Assembly (NCBI RefSeq): GCF_019175385.1
Contig: NC_083338.1
Location: 92,835,777-92,899,776 of the forward strand
Direction of reading: 5' to 3'
DNA from: Lycium barbarum
Taxonomy: Eukaryota; Streptophyta; Magnoliopsida; Solanales; Solanaceae
DNA: 64,000 bases
This document shows, piece after piece, positions 1 through 12,536 of the stretch. The notes beneath the pieces were generated by a model, which saw only the letters and a program-made list of their open reading frames with translations, was not told the origin of the DNA and made no database searches. Each line of letters starts with the position of its first letter. Positions within the stretch are counted from its first letter, which is position 1. A program made the translations under genes and the position numbers.

Positions 1-1308
1 GGGAGCTCTCCCTATGCCTCTACCATGGCCGACTGGCGCATGTGGACCTGGCCCCGTAGGGCGTACAGATGCCGAAGATCCGGCTACCGACCCTGATGGC
101 TGGGTCCTACCCGTACCGTGTACTGAGGGGCAATCACGCATGATATGGCTTGGTCGACCACATGAATAGCAACCATCTGAACCTGAACGACACTGACCCC
201 AATGGAACTTTCCACACTGGGAACTTCGTGGCACGGGTGGCCTCGCCTGACCCGAATCACCTCTAAACTGGGACCCCGAATAACTCTGACTCGGCCCGGA
301 ATGAGTAGATCTATCTAATATCTAGCCCGGAAACCGTGGAGGTGCACTGGTCATAGAATAGCCTGAGTGCCTAGGAAACTGTTGCCTGTGCCCACCCCTA
401 AACTCTCTTGTCGGACCCGAAGATCTAGCCCTCTTGCTATGTCCCCGATCTTGCTCACGTTCACTTCTCCGCTGCTGTAGGCTTTCTTCTAGGTTCTGTG
501 CATGTGCCTGAATGCGTGCAATGTCCATATCGTCCTGAAGGGATGCAGTCAAGCATTTATGCATCAAGTGTGGCTATAGGCCCTTTACGAATCGGTGTAC
601 CCGGCCACCCATATCCGCTACCATGGCAGAAGCATACCTCGCCAAGGAATTGAAGCGGAGGCTATACTCTAAGGCACTCATACTACCTTGCCTCAAGTCT
701 AAGAATTTATCATCCCTGGCCCGCCGAACTTCTGGAGGCATATAATGACGGAGAAACGCATCAACAAACTCTTGCCATACCGGGGGAGGTGCATTGGCCC
801 CCCGTGAAGCCATCCATACCGTATACCACTTGATCGAGACATCTCTTAATCTATACGACGCTAGCTCCACCGACTCGGTGTCTGAAGCATGCATCAACCG
901 AAGCGTCCTCAACATACCATCAATAAAATCCTGAGGATCCTCCTCCGGCTTTGACCCAAAGAATTCCGGAGGGTTTAAAGTAATAAAATCACGGGCCCTT
1001 GCACTAACAACCCTATCACCATGCCCTGAACCTTGCCTCTGAGTCTGGGCCGCAACAAATTGAGTCAACAGATTAATGGCCTCTTTCACATCTTGGCCAG
1101 AAGTATCCGGTGGAGGAGCTGGAGGTGCTGGAGCTGGGGCTGAGGGTCCCTCACGCTCCTCAGTAATAGGCACTGTCTGGGAGGATTGAGATTGAGCCGT
1201 ACTCTGGGACTCACTTTCCTCTACTACCGGTGGCGGTGCTCTTTTTGCCCGCTTTTCTGCCACCGCCTTGCCCTTTTGGGATGTCGTAGCCTTTTTCTTT
1301 TTAGACAT
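1..1308 (-). pseudogene. gag: Array unit A: gag and start of protease, truncated by window edge
   Basis: This is the Gag protein (capsid/nucleocapsid, RNA packaging) of a chromovirus, followed by the linker to protease. I chose the methionine in front of the lysine run (M-S-K-K-K-K) because unit D has lost the sequence of the upstream in-frame methionine while keeping this one. The N-terminus is basic then Pro/Ala-rich, followed by the conserved capsid core ([18 protein letters not shown]). A Trp codon has become TAG at 574-576 and a Gln codon became TAG at 322-324, both C:G to T:A changes, so the frame is closed. Sequence before position 1 matches the protease linker of unit B near 5341. Confidence 0.85.
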
Positions 1309-1501
1309 CTTTGAAATACACAACGCACGATTAAGGAACAAGAATTTCTTACATCATAGCTCTACAGCACGATTCTTATGAAGAAAGAAGGTCATCATTC
1401 CTAAAATGTCCGTAGTTTCTTGTTTATAAGTGTGGCGCACAACACACCCATAACAAAGACTCTACTAGACACGGCTCGTAGACACACCCTAGGACTGAAC
1501 T

Positions 1502-1513
1502 GCTCTGATACCA
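1502..1513 (-). other. Primer-binding site, unit A
   Basis: Minus strand reads TGGTATCAGAGC, complementary to the 3' end of plant initiator tRNA-Met, four bases (AAAG) beyond the LTR end. This is where minus-strand DNA synthesis would be primed. Confidence 0.9.
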
Positions 1514-1517
1514 CTTT

Positions 1518-2767
1518 TGTCACGACCCGACTAGGGGGCCGCGACGAGCACCCGGTGCTAGCCCACCCGGGCACCCCCTTTTTCTTACACTTATGCTTAC
1601 ATTTAAGTGAGCCACATAATTAGACATACATTTCCGTTCATTCATCAAGCTAGTCCCATTTGGACAACAACAAAGTTATATCATCATTGGCATTTAAGCC
1701 ACATCAATGTACATGGGCCGAAAAGGCTAACAAAATGATATACAAAACATAGGCCGATAGGGCCAGACATATCTAACCATATACACGTGACTACGAGCCT
1801 CTAAGAAGAGTGTGACATAACACATGAGCGCGACAGGACCCCACTATGCCCATAATTATATACACAAAAGAATAAGTACCCAAAATCTATGGCTCCGAAG
1901 GAAATGGGCTCTGCTATGTAATCTCTGAATGAGCAGCTATGGATCAAGTCTGTCTCCCTGTGCAACTGCGGGCATGACGCAGCGTCCACAAACAAAAGAA
2001 CGTCAGTACGAAGAATGTACTGAGTATGTAAAACATGATCAACATCGATGTATAAGCATAATGAACAACATATGAAATAGCATAAGAGGGGGAGAAAATA
2101 ATATCATCATCATGACACTTACTTGCCTTTCATAGGAACTTTCCATTTCTCATACGTATTTGTATACATACATCCTCATCCGTGTTCCATAATAGTACTC
2201 GTACCATATTTGTGCTCGTATTCATATTCATATACTTAGTCTTATCATATTCATATTCATATTATATACATAGTCGTATCATATACATAGCACATACACA
2301 TATATACATACATAGCGTACCCGACCATAAGGTTTGGTGTTTCATACATACATGGCCAACCAAGGCTCAAGGTTATATCTACCTGGCCCTACCAAGGCTT
2401 CAGGGTTATCCGTACCATCTGCAGATGTGAGCGCGCGTTACGTAATCATATACATATATATATATATAAACATATGCTCTACCCGGCACCATAGGCTTGG
2501 GGTTTCATAATATCCCTTCATAGGCCCTTCATCATCATCATTACTATCGTCATCATTATCGTTACGTCTATATTATAGGCTTACTAGTCATATGGGTAAC
2601 GTAGTACAATCGTAGTACATATCGGGGATCGTGAGCTTACGAGCTCAGAATATCAATCGTTTGAAGACAACATACTCATGTAGAGAATTTAAGAATTTGG
2701 CCAAAGAACCATGCCTTATGAAAGAAGAATTAGCCTTACATACCTTTCCGTCGGACTATTCTACACT
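1518..2767 (-). repeat. LTR A, truncated (lacks U3)
   Basis: The 3' portion of the array LTR, beginning at the conserved TGTCACGACCC end on the plus strand. It is collinear with LTRs B and C until about 2767. There it jumps straight into the 3' end of the integrase of unit B. Compared with LTR C plus unit D about 1.63 kb is missing: the LTR promoter half, the polypurine tract and the end of integrase. Confidence 0.88.
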
Positions 2768-4440
2768 CATGGGTATCTCTTCATAAGTCAATTCCTCTGT
2801 CACTTGCACATCATCTACTGGGACGATCCTAGTGGGATCTCCAATACATTTTCGGAGCATCGAGACGTGAAATACTGGATGGACTGACTCCAATTCCGGA
2901 GGTAGATCTAACTCGTAGGCCACTTTGCCTATCTTTCGTACCATTTCATATGGCCCAATATACTGGGGACTAAGCTTCCCCTTTTTGCCAAATCTCATAA
3001 CGCCCTTCATTGGCGACACTTTCAAGAACACCCAATCTTTCACCTTGAACTCCAATTCTCTGCGACGATTATCCGCATAAGACTTTTGAGGACTTTGAGC
3101 CGTTAACAATCGATCTTGTATGAGCTTGACTTTCTCCTGTTTCGAACCACCCAATCGGGGATCTGCACTTCCGCCCATATAAAGCCTCATACGGTGCCAT
3201 TTGAATGCTAGAATTATAACTATTATTGTAAGAAAATTCAATGAGTGGAAAACGATCATCCCAATTTCCTCCAAAGTCTATCATACATGCTCGTAACATA
3301 TCCTGAAGAGTCTAAATAGTACGTTCAGCTTGCCCATCGGTCTGGGGGTGAAATGCCGTGCTAAGGTGCACTTGGGTTCCTAAACCCTCTTGGAACGACT
3401 TCCAAAAATTAGCTGTAAACTGAGTCCCGCTATCAGAGATAATAGATATTGGGACACCGTGAAGTATCGCTATCTCTTTAAGATAAAGCTTGGCATAATC
3501 TTCTGCCACATAGGTCGTCCTGACCGGTAAGAAATGAGCTGACTTTGTGAGTCTATCCACGATTACCCATATGGAATCATACTTACGTTGAGAATGGGGC
3601 AACCCTGAATGAAGTCCATATTAATCACTTCCCACTTCCAAGTTGGGATTTCTATTGCTTGCAACAATCCACCCGGCTTTTGGTGGTCGATTTTCACTTC
3701 TTGACAATTAGGACATTGAGCTACAAACTCCGCTATATCTTTCTTCATCCCATTCCCCCAATATATAGACTTAAGGTCGTGATACATTTTCGTCGCTCCG
3801 GGGTGAACAAAATAACGAGAAAAATGAGCTTCTTTCAAAATCTGGTGGCGTAAACTTGCCACATTAGGGACACATAATCTGCCTCGGCATCGGAGAAATC
3901 CGTCTTCCGAAATGTCAAATGATGACTCCTCCTTCTGAGGGAGTGTATCTCTGAACTGCATTAGCATGGGATCCTCATATTGCCGCTCCTTCACTTCTGC
4001 TACTGGCGACGAGACTGCAGAATTCTGAAAAATAGCTCCACTGCTACCTGAGTCCACTACTCGGACTCCAAGGCTAGCTAACTGCTGGAGCTCACGGGCC
4101 ATTTCTCTCTTCTCTGGTCGTACACCACATAGAATTCCCATCGACCTACGGCTAAGAGCATCAGCCACAACATTTTCCTTTCCGGGGTGATACAAAATAT
4201 CAACATCATAGTCTTTCAGCAATTCCAACCATCGTCGTTGCCGCAAATTCAACTCTTTCTGCTTGAAGATGTATTGAAGACTCTTATGATCTGTATAAAT
4301 ATCCACGTGGACACCATATAAATAACATCTCCATATCTTTAATGCATGAACCACCGCGGTCAATTCTAGATCATGGGTAGGATAATTCTGCTCATGTTTC
4401 CGCAATTGCCTTGAAGCATACGCAATCACCTTGCAATTGA
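2768..4440 (-). pseudogene. pol: Array unit B: RNase H and integrase, broken
   Basis: From high to low coordinates: RNase H remnant ([26 protein letters not shown]), the HHCC zinc-binding domain (two His, CPNC), the integrase core with the MDFI Asp, the SDSG Asp and the DGQAERT Glu of the DD-35-E triad, and most of the C-terminal domain (PMKGVMRFGKKGKLSP). A 44-bp deletion near 3135, absent from units C and D, shifts the frame between the core and the C-terminal part. A stop near 3312-3314 also interrupts the core. The chromodomain end is lost in the deletion that joins this unit to LTR A. No function is possible. Confidence 0.85.
4429..4440 (-). other. RT deletion scar, unit B
   Basis: RT sequence stops at the DDLFDQLQ motif and continues directly with RNase H (KVIAYASRQ) in another reading frame. 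The YxDD catalytic box, thumb and connection, about 200 residues, are absent. The same join occurs at 11499-11510 and 18541-18552. Confidence 0.88.
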
Positions 4441-5468
4441 TCGAATAAATCATCGATCCTCGGAAGAGGATATTTGTTCTTAATCGTCACCTTATTCAAT
4501 TGCCTATAATCAATGCACATTCTCAAAGAACCATCTTTCTTTCGGACAAACAATACGGGTGCTCCCCACGGGGATGAACTAGGCCTAATGAAGCCTTTAT
4601 CAAGCAAGTCTTTCAATTGCTCCTTCAACTCTTTCAATTCTGCGGGAGCCATTCTATAAGGAGGAATAGATATAGGTTTAGTGTCTGGAAACACATAAAT
4701 GGAAAAATCAATCTCCCGCTCGGGAGTTAGGCCTGGAAGCTCCTCCGGGAACACATCCGGAAATCCATTCACAACGGGAACTGACTGAAGAGTTAGTGAC
4801 TCAACTTCTACATCTTGAACCCGAACTAGATGATAAATACAACCTTTCGTGATCATCTTCCTCGCCTTTAGATAGGAAATAAACCTACCTTTTGGTGACG
4901 CCGTATTCCCTTTCCATTCTAGGACTATTTCTCCCGGAAATTGGAAAAGAACCACTTTCATTCGGCAATCAACATTGGCATAACAAGAAGCCAACCAATC
5001 CATGCCCATAATGACATCAAAGTCTACCATTTCTAGCTCATGCAAATCAATCATGGTACGACGGTCACAAATCATAACTACACAATCTCTATATACTCGG
5101 CTAGCTATTACCAATTCACCCACGGGTGTAGACACCTCGAAAGGTTTGATCGACTCCGGCTCGACTGTAAATCGACCCGCAATATATGGAGTGACATATG
5201 ATAATGGGGAGCCCGGATCAATCAAAGCATATACATCATGAGAGAATACCGATAATATACCTGTGACCACGTCTGGAGAAGACTTAAGATCTTGGCGTCC
5301 AGCCAAAGCAAAAATATGGTGCTGAGGACCGCTATAACTGGGAGCTCTCCCTATGCCTCTACCATGGCTGACTGGCGCATGTGGACCTGGCCCCGTAGGG
5401 CGTAAAGGTGTCGAATATCCAGCTACCGACTTTGATGGCTGGGTCTTACCCGTACCGTGTACTGAGGG
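4430..5468 (-). pseudogene. pol: Array unit B: protease and N-terminal RT
   Basis: Protease is recognised by the [14 protein letters not shown] active-site motif (Asp with Pro-Gly-Ser, usual for this lineage) and GMDWL; it would cleave Gag-Pol in the virus-like particle. RT fingers follow ([61 protein letters not shown]). The open frame continues from the Gag zinc knuckle without interruption to a stop at 4392, just past the deletion scar. Without the palm catalytic residues RT cannot work. Confidence 0.85.
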
Positions 5469-6647
5469 GCAATCACGCATGATATGGCCTGGTCGACCAC
5501 ATGAATAGCAACCATCTGAACCTGATCGGCACTGACCCCAATGCAACTTTCCAAACTGGGAACATCGTGGCACGGGTGGCCTCGCCTGACCCGAATCACC
5601 TCTAAACTGGGACCCCGAATAACTCTGACTCGGCTCGGAATGAGTAGATCTATCAAATCTCTAGCCCGGAAACCGTGGAGGTGCACTGGTCATAGAATAG
5701 CCTGAGTGCCTGGGAAACTGCTGCTTGTGCCTACCCCTAAACTCTCTTGTCGGACCCGAAGATCTAGCCCTCTTGCTATGTCCCCGATCTTGCTCATGTT
5801 CACTTCTCCGCTGCTATAGGCTTTCTTCTAGGTTTTGTGCATGTGCCTGAATGCGTGCAATGTCCATACCGTCCTGAAGGGACGCAGTCAAGCATTTATC
5901 CATCAAGTGTGGCCATAGGCCCTTTACGAATCGGTGTACCCGGCAACCCATATCCGCAACCATGGCAGAAGCATACCTCGCCAAGGAATTGAAGCGGAGG
6001 CTATACACTAGGGCACTCATACTACCTTGCCTCAAGTCCAAGAATTTATCGGCCCTGGCCCGCCGAACTTCTGGAGGCATATAATGACGGAGAAAAGCAT
6101 CAACAAACTCTTGCCATACCGGGGGAGGTGCATTGGCCCCCCGTGAAGCCATCCATACCGTATACCACTGGATCGAGACATCTCTCAATCTATTCGACGC
6201 TAGCTCCACCGACTCGGTGTCTGAAGCGTGCATCAACCGAAGCGTCCTCAACATACCATCAATAAAATCCTGAGGATCCTCCTCCGGCATTGACCCAAAG
6301 AATTCCGGAGGGTTTAAAGTAATAAAATCACGGGCCCTTGCACTAACAGCCCTATCACCATGCCCTGAACCTTGCCTCTGAGTCTGGGCCGCAACCAATT
6401 GAGTCAACAGATTAATGACCTCTTTCACATCTTGGCCAGAATCATCCGGTGGAGGAGCTGGAGGTGCTGGAGCTGGGGCTGAGGGTCCCTCACGCTCCTC
6501 AGTAATAGCCACTGTCTGGGAGGATTGAGATTGAGCCGCACTCTGGGACTCACTTTCCTCTACTACCGGTGGCGGTGCTCTTTTTGCCCGCTTTTCTGCC
6601 ACCGCCTTGCCCTTTTGGGCTGTCGTAGCCTTTTTCTTTTTAGGCAT
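5469..6647 (-). pseudogene. gag: Array unit B: gag
   Basis: Gag with basic N-terminus (start chosen at M-P-K-K-K-K), Pro/Ala-rich spacer, capsid core, Arg/Ser-rich linker and two Cys/His clusters: [16 protein letters not shown] (second Cys changed to Phe) and an intact CCHC knuckle ([14 protein letters not shown], about 5469-5510). Gag, protease and RT are in one frame, as usual for Tekay-like elements. Two Gln codons have become TAG, at 5814-5816 and near 5657, both C to T changes. Apart from those stops the unit would read through into protease. Confidence 0.85.
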
Positions 6648-6840
6648 CTCTGAAATACACAACGCACGATTAAGGAACAAGAATTTCTTACATCATAGCT
6701 CTACAGCACGATTCTTATGAAGAAAGAAGGTCATCATTCCTAAAATGTCCGCAGTTTCTTGTTTATAAATGTGGCGCGCAACACACGCATAACAAAGACT
6801 CTACTAGACACGGCTCGTAGACACACCCTAGGGCTGAACT

Positions 6841-6852
6841 GCTCTGATACCA
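6841..6852 (-). other. Primer-binding site, unit B
   Basis: TGGTATCAGAGC on the minus strand, four bases past the LTR B end; initiator tRNA-Met type. Confidence 0.9.
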
Positions 6853-7302
6853 CTTTTGTCACGACCCGACTAGGGGGCCGCGACGAGCACCCGGTGCTAG
6901 CCCACCCGGGCACCCCCTTTTTCTTACACTTATGCTTACATTTAAGTGAGCCACATAATTAGACATACATTTCCTTTCATTCATCAAGCTAGTCCCATTT
7001 GGACAACAACAACTTTATATCATCATAGGCATTTATGCCACATCAATGTACATGGGCCGAAAAGGCTAACAAAATGATATACAAAACATAGGCCGATAGG
7101 GCCAGACATATCTAACAATATACACGTGACTACGAGCCTCTAAGAAGAGTGTGACATAACACATGAGCGGGACAGGACCCCGCTTTGCCCATAATTATAT
7201 ACACAAAAGAATAAGTACCCAAAATCTATGGCTCCGAAGGAAATGGGCTCTACTATGTAATCTCTGAATGAGCAACTATGGATCAAGTCTGTCTCCCTGT
7301 GC

Positions 7303-7367
7303 AACTGCGGGCATGACGCAGCGTCCACAAACAAAAGGATGTCAGTACGAAGAATGTACTGAGTATG
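7303..7367 (-). promoter_or_regulatory. Hairpin/acceptor-like module in LTR B
   Basis: Minus strand: CAGTACA..CGTACTGA stem, second stem around a TTTTGTTTGT loop, third stem CTGCG..CGCAG, acceptor-like AG at 7306-7305. Here the second stem has one mismatch (CATCC/GGACG); LTR D at 24511-24574 has the paired form (CGTCC/GGACG). Confidence 0.5.
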
Positions 7368-8138
7368 TAAAACATGATCAACATCGATATATAAGCATAA
7401 TGAACAACATATGAAATAGCATAAGAGGGGGAGACAATAATATCATCATCATGACACTTACTTGCCTTTCATAGGAACTTTCCATTTCTCATACGTATTT
7501 GTATACATACATCCTCATCCGTGTTCCATAATAGTACTCGTACCATATTTATGCTCGTATTCGTATACATGCCCTTATTCATATTCATATACGAGGTCTT
7601 ATCACATTCATATTCATATTATATACATAGTCGTGTCATATACATAGCACATACACATATATACAAACATAGCGTACCCGACCATAAGGTTCGGTGTTTC
7701 ATACATACTTGGCCAACCAAGGCTCAAGGTTATATCTACCTGGCCCTACCAAGGCTTCAGGGTTATCCGTACCATCTGCAGATGTGTGCGCGCGTTACGT
7801 AATCATATACATATATATATAAACATATGCTCTACCCGGCACCATAGGCTCGGGGTTTCATTATAGCCCTTCATAGGCACACATACATCTAATAGCCCGT
7901 AGTCACCTTTAGCATCATTATTATTATCATCATCATTACTATCGTCATCATTATCGTTACGTATATATTATAGGCTTACTTGTCATATGGGGAACGTAGT
8001 ACAATCGTAGTACGTATCGGGGATCGTCAGCTTTCGAGCTTGGAATATCAATCGTTTGAAGACAACATACTCATGTAGAGAATTTAAGAATTTGGCCAAA
8101 GAACCATGCCTTATGAAAGAAGAATTAGCCTTACATAC

Positions 8139-8190
8139 CTTTCCGTCGGACTATTCTACACTTGCACGTACTCCTCCGATGCTCACGTTT
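8139..8190 (-). other. Candidate 52-nt leader exon in LTR B
   Basis: Preceded by GAAGGTAG (acceptor-like) and followed by AAAG/GTATGT (donor-like) on the minus strand. Position and length match candidate exons of 47-55 nt in five other LTR families here. Inference from splice-site consensus only. Confidence 0.45.
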
Positions 8191-8861
8191 CTACCTTCAT
8201 TAAGGTCATACTATCATTAGCATCGATAATTAGCACACATGGCTAAAGCTAGGGAAAATCGGACAACTATTCCTTCACATCGTAATTCAACTCCCAAACG
8301 TCAACAAAGCATTCATAATATCATAACAATGGCCACTAGTCATTCACATTATCCATATTTCTAAATTCACCTTCGTTAGTCCATACCCATGACTAGAACC
8401 TACGACTATATCCATTCACGTGAATTGCTCATCTAATGTTCTCCACATCATTTATAACACATTTGCATCACAATACATTAAGGTTCATAACTCAATTCAA
8501 ACCATTTTTCAAAATGTCACTAGTCATCATTTATGACCCATTTTACCATATTTTGTACAATCCACGCATTTCAACTCTCCAATATCTTAAACAACTTATA
8601 AAACATGAATCTTACCTTAGATGTTGTAGGGGCAAGCCTTAGTCGATAATACTCCACCTTATGCAAAACCCTAGTTTATCTCCATTTGGATTTCTTGACC
8701 TTGGATCCTTGATGGTTTCCTTACTCTTGATTCACTTGTTTTATGTTGTTAATCACTAAATGTCTTTGAACTCTTGTGAAATAAGTGTAGAGAGAGGTTT
8801 TAGAGAGAAGGGGTGTGATGTAGAAGTGAAATAAAATAAGTCTTGGTCCCCTTATTTAATG

Positions 8862-8870
8862 ACTTGAAAA
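8862..8870 (-). promoter_or_regulatory. TATA-like box of array LTR B
   Basis: Minus strand ATTAAATAAGG just downstream of the U3 palindromes and about 250 bp upstream of the first donor-like site. Placement fits an LTR promoter; the motif itself is weak. Confidence 0.35.
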
Positions 8871-8884
8871 TCTGTGTTGAAGTA

Positions 8885-9160
8885 CACAGTGGTCGTAAAC
8901 ATGGTTTACGACCCGTCCTCAAGTTTACCGACCGTCTTTCGTGGTCGTCTTTAACCATTCCAGAACCAGAAACTCAGGCTGCAACATGGTGATTTACGAC
9001 CATGGTTTACGGGCCGTAAATCACTTTACGGTCCGTATTCCAGGTCGTATTTTACCATTTGGTCACTGGCAGAAAGTTGAAGTTTTTGCATGCCAATTTA
9101 CGACCTGCCGGTTTACGGACCGCGTACCATTTTACGGTCCGTATTATACTTTATGACCAC
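8885..9160 (-). repeat. Palindromic U3 repeats of LTR B
   Basis: A run of TTTACGG and CCGTAAA boxes, including the 15-bp palindrome TTTACGGGCCGTAAA at 9006-9020 and two further TTTACGG-TCCGTA boxes. The same block is present in LTRs C (about 15930-16200) and D (about 29650-29900). Likely promoter-proximal regulatory sequence. Confidence 0.6.
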
Positions 9161-9409
9161 TGCCCAGTTTGCAATTCTGCAATTTTTCTCATTTCTTAGA
9201 CTTTTCATTCTAATCACCCACGCCCATTTACATGCATTGTTCATCCCATAGCTTGCCATATCTTAGCCAACTTTCTCGTCTTACATCGGAGACCTTTGAA
9301 ATCTCGCCTAAGGTCATCACGTCGTTTCTTGCTCATGAACATCCCACACTTGTGCCCATCACTAGTTTATTCACTTGCGTACCAACGGAATATTTTCCGA
9401 GGTGTAGCA

Positions 9410-9425
9410 TTATTCCCCCCTTAAG
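9410..9425 (-). other. Polypurine tract, unit C
   Basis: Minus strand CTTAAGGGGGGAATAA directly before the TG of LTR B: the plus-strand primer site. The 190 bp upstream to the pol stop codon are untranslated 3' sequence. Confidence 0.85.
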
Positions 9426-9612
9426 AACATTCGTCCTCGAATGTAAAGTCTTCGAGGGTTCTGTAAAAATTTCGCCAAATTTTCCTTTATAATATGGCAC
9501 TACCATCCTGTCACAACAACCCATAATATCGATGCCTCACAGGGCCACAACATAATAGCATAAAAATTTGGTCACACACGACCCAAAAGCATAAAAGGAA
9601 AGCATACATACC

Positions 9613-11510
9613 TTAGGATCTTGACGTCTCATCTTGGACTTCCTCCAAGGGCTGAAATAAATGCGGGTATTTGGATCGCATACTTTCTTCCGCTTCCCAC
9701 GTCATATCCTCTCGTTTATTGCTGCTCCATAGAACCTTAACTGAGGCTACTTCTTTGTTTCTAAGCCTCCGTACTTGTCTATCTAGTATGGCAATGGGTA
9801 TCTCTTCATAAGTCAATTCCTCTGTCACTTGCACATCATCTACTGGGACGATCCTAGTGGGATCTCCAATACATTTCCGGAGCATCGAGACGTGAAATAC
9901 TGGATGGACTGACTCCAATTCCGGAGGTAGATCTAACTCGTTGGCCACTTTGCCTATCTTTCGTACCATTTCATATGGCCCAATATACCGGGGACTAAGC
10001 TTCCCCTTTTTACCAAATCTCATAACGCCCTTCATTGGCGACACTTTCAAGAAAACCCAATCTTTCACCTTGAACTCCAATTCTCTGCGACGATTATCTG
10101 CATAGGACTTTTGACGACTTTGAGCCGTTAACAATCGATCTTGTATGAGCTTGACTTTCTCTATGGCTTGCTGAACCAAGTCTGGCCCTATCAACTGGGC
10201 CTCTCCTGTTTCGAACCACCCAATCGGGGATCTGCACTTCCGCCCATATAAAGCCTCATACGGTGCCATTTGAATGCTAGAATGATAACTATTATTGTAA
10301 GCAAATTCAATGAGTGGCAAATGATCATCCCAATTTCCTCAAATGTCTATTATACATGCTCGTAACATATCCTCAAGAGTCTGAATAGTACGTTCAGCTT
10401 GCCCATCGGTCTGGGGGTGAAAGGCCGTGCTAAGGCGCACTTGGGTTCCTAAACCCTCTTAGAACGACTTCCAAAAATTAGCTGTAAACTGAGTCCCGCT
10501 ATCAGAGATAATAGATATTGGGACACCGTGAAGTATCGCTATCTCTTTAAGATAAAGCTTGGCATAATCTTCTGCCACATAGGTCGTCCTGACCGGTAAG
10601 AAATGAGCTGACTTTGTGAGTCTATCCACTATTACCCATATGGAATCATACTTACGTCGAGAATGGGGCAACCCTGAAATGAAGTCCATATTAATCACTT
10701 CCCACTTCCAAGTTGGGATTTCTATTGCTTGCAACAATCCACCCGGCTTTTGGTGCTCGATTTTCACTTGTTGACAATTAGGACATTGAGCTACAAACTC
10801 CGATATATCTTTCTTCATCCCATTCGACCAATATATAGACTTAAGGTCGTGATACATTTTCGTCGCTCCGGGGTGAACAGAATAACGAGAAAAATGAGCT
10901 TCCTTCAAAATCTGGTGGCGTAAACTTGCCACATTAGGGACACATAATCTGCCTCGGCATCGGTGAAATCCGTCTTCCGAAATGTCAAATGATGACTCCT
11001 CCTTCTGAGGGAGTGTATCTCTGAACTGCATTAGCATGGGATCCTCATATTGCCGCTCCTTCACTTCTGCTACTGGCGATGAGACTGCAGAATTCTGAAT
11101 AATAGCTCCACTGCTACCTGAGTCCACTACTCGGACTCCTAGGCTAGCTAACTGCTGGAGCTCACGGGCAATTTCTCTCTTCTCTGGTCGTACACCACAT
11201 AGACCTCCCATCGACCTACGGCTAAGAGCATCAGCCACAACATTTGCCTTTCCGGGGTGATACAAAATATCAACATCATAGTCTTTCAGCAATTCCAACC
11301 ATCGTCGTTGCCGCAAATTCAACTTTTTCTGCTTGAAGATGTATTAAAGACTCTTATGATCTGTATAAATATCCACGTGGAAAACATATAAATAACGTCT
11401 CCATATCTTTAATACATGAACCACCGCGGCCAATTCTAGATCATGGGTAGGATAATTCTGCTCATGTTTCCGCAATTGCCTTGAAGCATACGCAATTACC
11501 TTGCAATTGA
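9613..11510 (-). pseudogene. pol: Array unit C: RNase H and integrase with chromodomain, broken
   Basis: Contains the RNase H remnant, HHCC zinc domain (YSVHPG, CPNCQQ), integrase core with all three catalytic acidic residues (MDFI, SDSG, DGQAERT), the C-terminal domain and a chromodomain-like end (AILDRQVRRLRNKEV..VKVLW, EDMTWEAEESM). The chromodomain is the part thought to steer chromoviruses into heterochromatin. The natural stop is TAA at 9613-9615. Premature stops lie at 11344 (Gln to TAA), near 10456 (Gln to TAA) and near 10335 (Gly to TGA). This is the most complete integrase 3' end in the array. Confidence 0.87.
11499..11510 (-). other. RT deletion scar, unit C
   Basis: Same out-of-frame join of DDLFDQLQ to KVIAYASRQ as in units B and D. 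Confidence 0.88.
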
Positions 11511-12536
11511 TCGAATAAATCATCAATCCTCGGAAGAGGATATTTGTTCTTAATCGTCACCTTATTCAATTGCCTATAATCAATGCACATTCTCAAAGGA
11601 CCATCTTTCTTTCGGACAAACAATACGGGTGCTCCCCACGGGGATGAACTAGGCCTAATGAAGCCTTTATCAAGCAAGTCTTTCAATTGCTCCTTCAACT
11701 CTTTCAATTCTGCGGGAGCCATTCTATAAGGAGGAATAGATATAGGTTTAGTGTCTGGCAACACATAAATGGAAAAATCAATCTCCCGCTCAGGAGGAAG
11801 GCCTGGAAGCTCCCCCGGGAACACATCCGGAAATTCATTCACTACGGGAACTGACTGAAGAGTTAGTGACTCAGCTTCTACATCTTGAACCCGAACTAGA
11901 TGATAAATACAACCTTTCGTGATCATCTTCCTCTCCTTTAGATAGGAAATAAACCTACCTTTTGGTGACGCCGTATTCCCTTTCCATTCTAGAACTGTTT
12001 CTCCCGGAAATTGGAAACGAACCACTTTCATTCGGCAATCAACATTGGCATAACAAGAAGCCAACCAATCCATGCCCATAATGACATCAAAGTCTTCCAT
12101 TTCTAGCTCATGTAAATCAATCATGGTACGACGGTCACAAATCATAACTACACAATCTCTATATACTCGGCTAGCTATTACCGATTCGCCCACGGGTGTA
12201 GACACCTCAAAAGGTTTGATCGACTCCGGCTCGACTGTAAATCGACCCGCAATATATGGAGTGACATATGATAATGTGGAGCCCGGATCAATCAAAGCAT
12301 ATACATCATGAGAGAATACCGATAATATACCTGTGACCACGTCTGGAGAAGACTTAAGATCTTGGCATCCAGCCAAAGCATAAATATGGTGCTGAGGACC
12401 GCTAGAACTGGGAGCTCTCCCTATAACTCTACCATGGCCGACTGGCGCATGTGGCCCAGGCCCCGTAGGGCATACAGATGCCAAAGATCCAGCTATCGAC
12501 CCTGATGGCTGGGTCCTACCCGTACCGTGTACTGAG
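11500..12536 (-). pseudogene. pol: Array unit C: protease and N-terminal RT
   Basis: Protease with [14 protein letters not shown] and GMDWL, then RT fingers up to DDLFDQLQG, open without a stop until 11462. It is out of frame with its own Gag because of a 10-bp deletion at about 12536 inside the zinc knuckle. The catalytic half of RT is missing as in the sister units. Confidence 0.85.

Larger units (their letters stand above)
6857..9409 (-). repeat. LTR B, complete (shared between units C and B)
   Basis: Minus strand starts TGCTACACCTCGG (ancestral TGTTACACC as in LTR D) and ends GGGTCGTGACA; 2553 bp. It has a polypurine tract on its 5' side and a primer-binding site on its 3' side, proving that it is both the 3' LTR of unit C and the 5' LTR of unit B. 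Contents in transcript order: palindrome-rich U3 (9160-8885), a TATA-like box (8870-8862), donor-like AAG/GTAAG at 8616/8615, candidate short exon, GTATGTAAGG, ATT/ATC trinucleotide runs (7910-7957), the hairpin/acceptor module and the 3' end. Open frames inside it on either strand are not coding. Confidence 0.92.

Noticed and set aside
1420..1623. 67-codon plus-strand frame repeated at 6759, 13819 and 23979
   Set aside because: It overlaps the primer-binding site and LTR end antisense to the element; it recurs only because the LTR is duplicated.
1801..1995. 64-codon minus-strand frame repeated at 7140, 14200 and 24348
   Set aside because: Lies in the LTR across the hairpin module; no start context or protein family, repeated with the LTR.
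6841..6852. tRNA-like 3' ends
   Set aside because: These are primer-binding sites only; no cloverleaf is present upstream or downstream.
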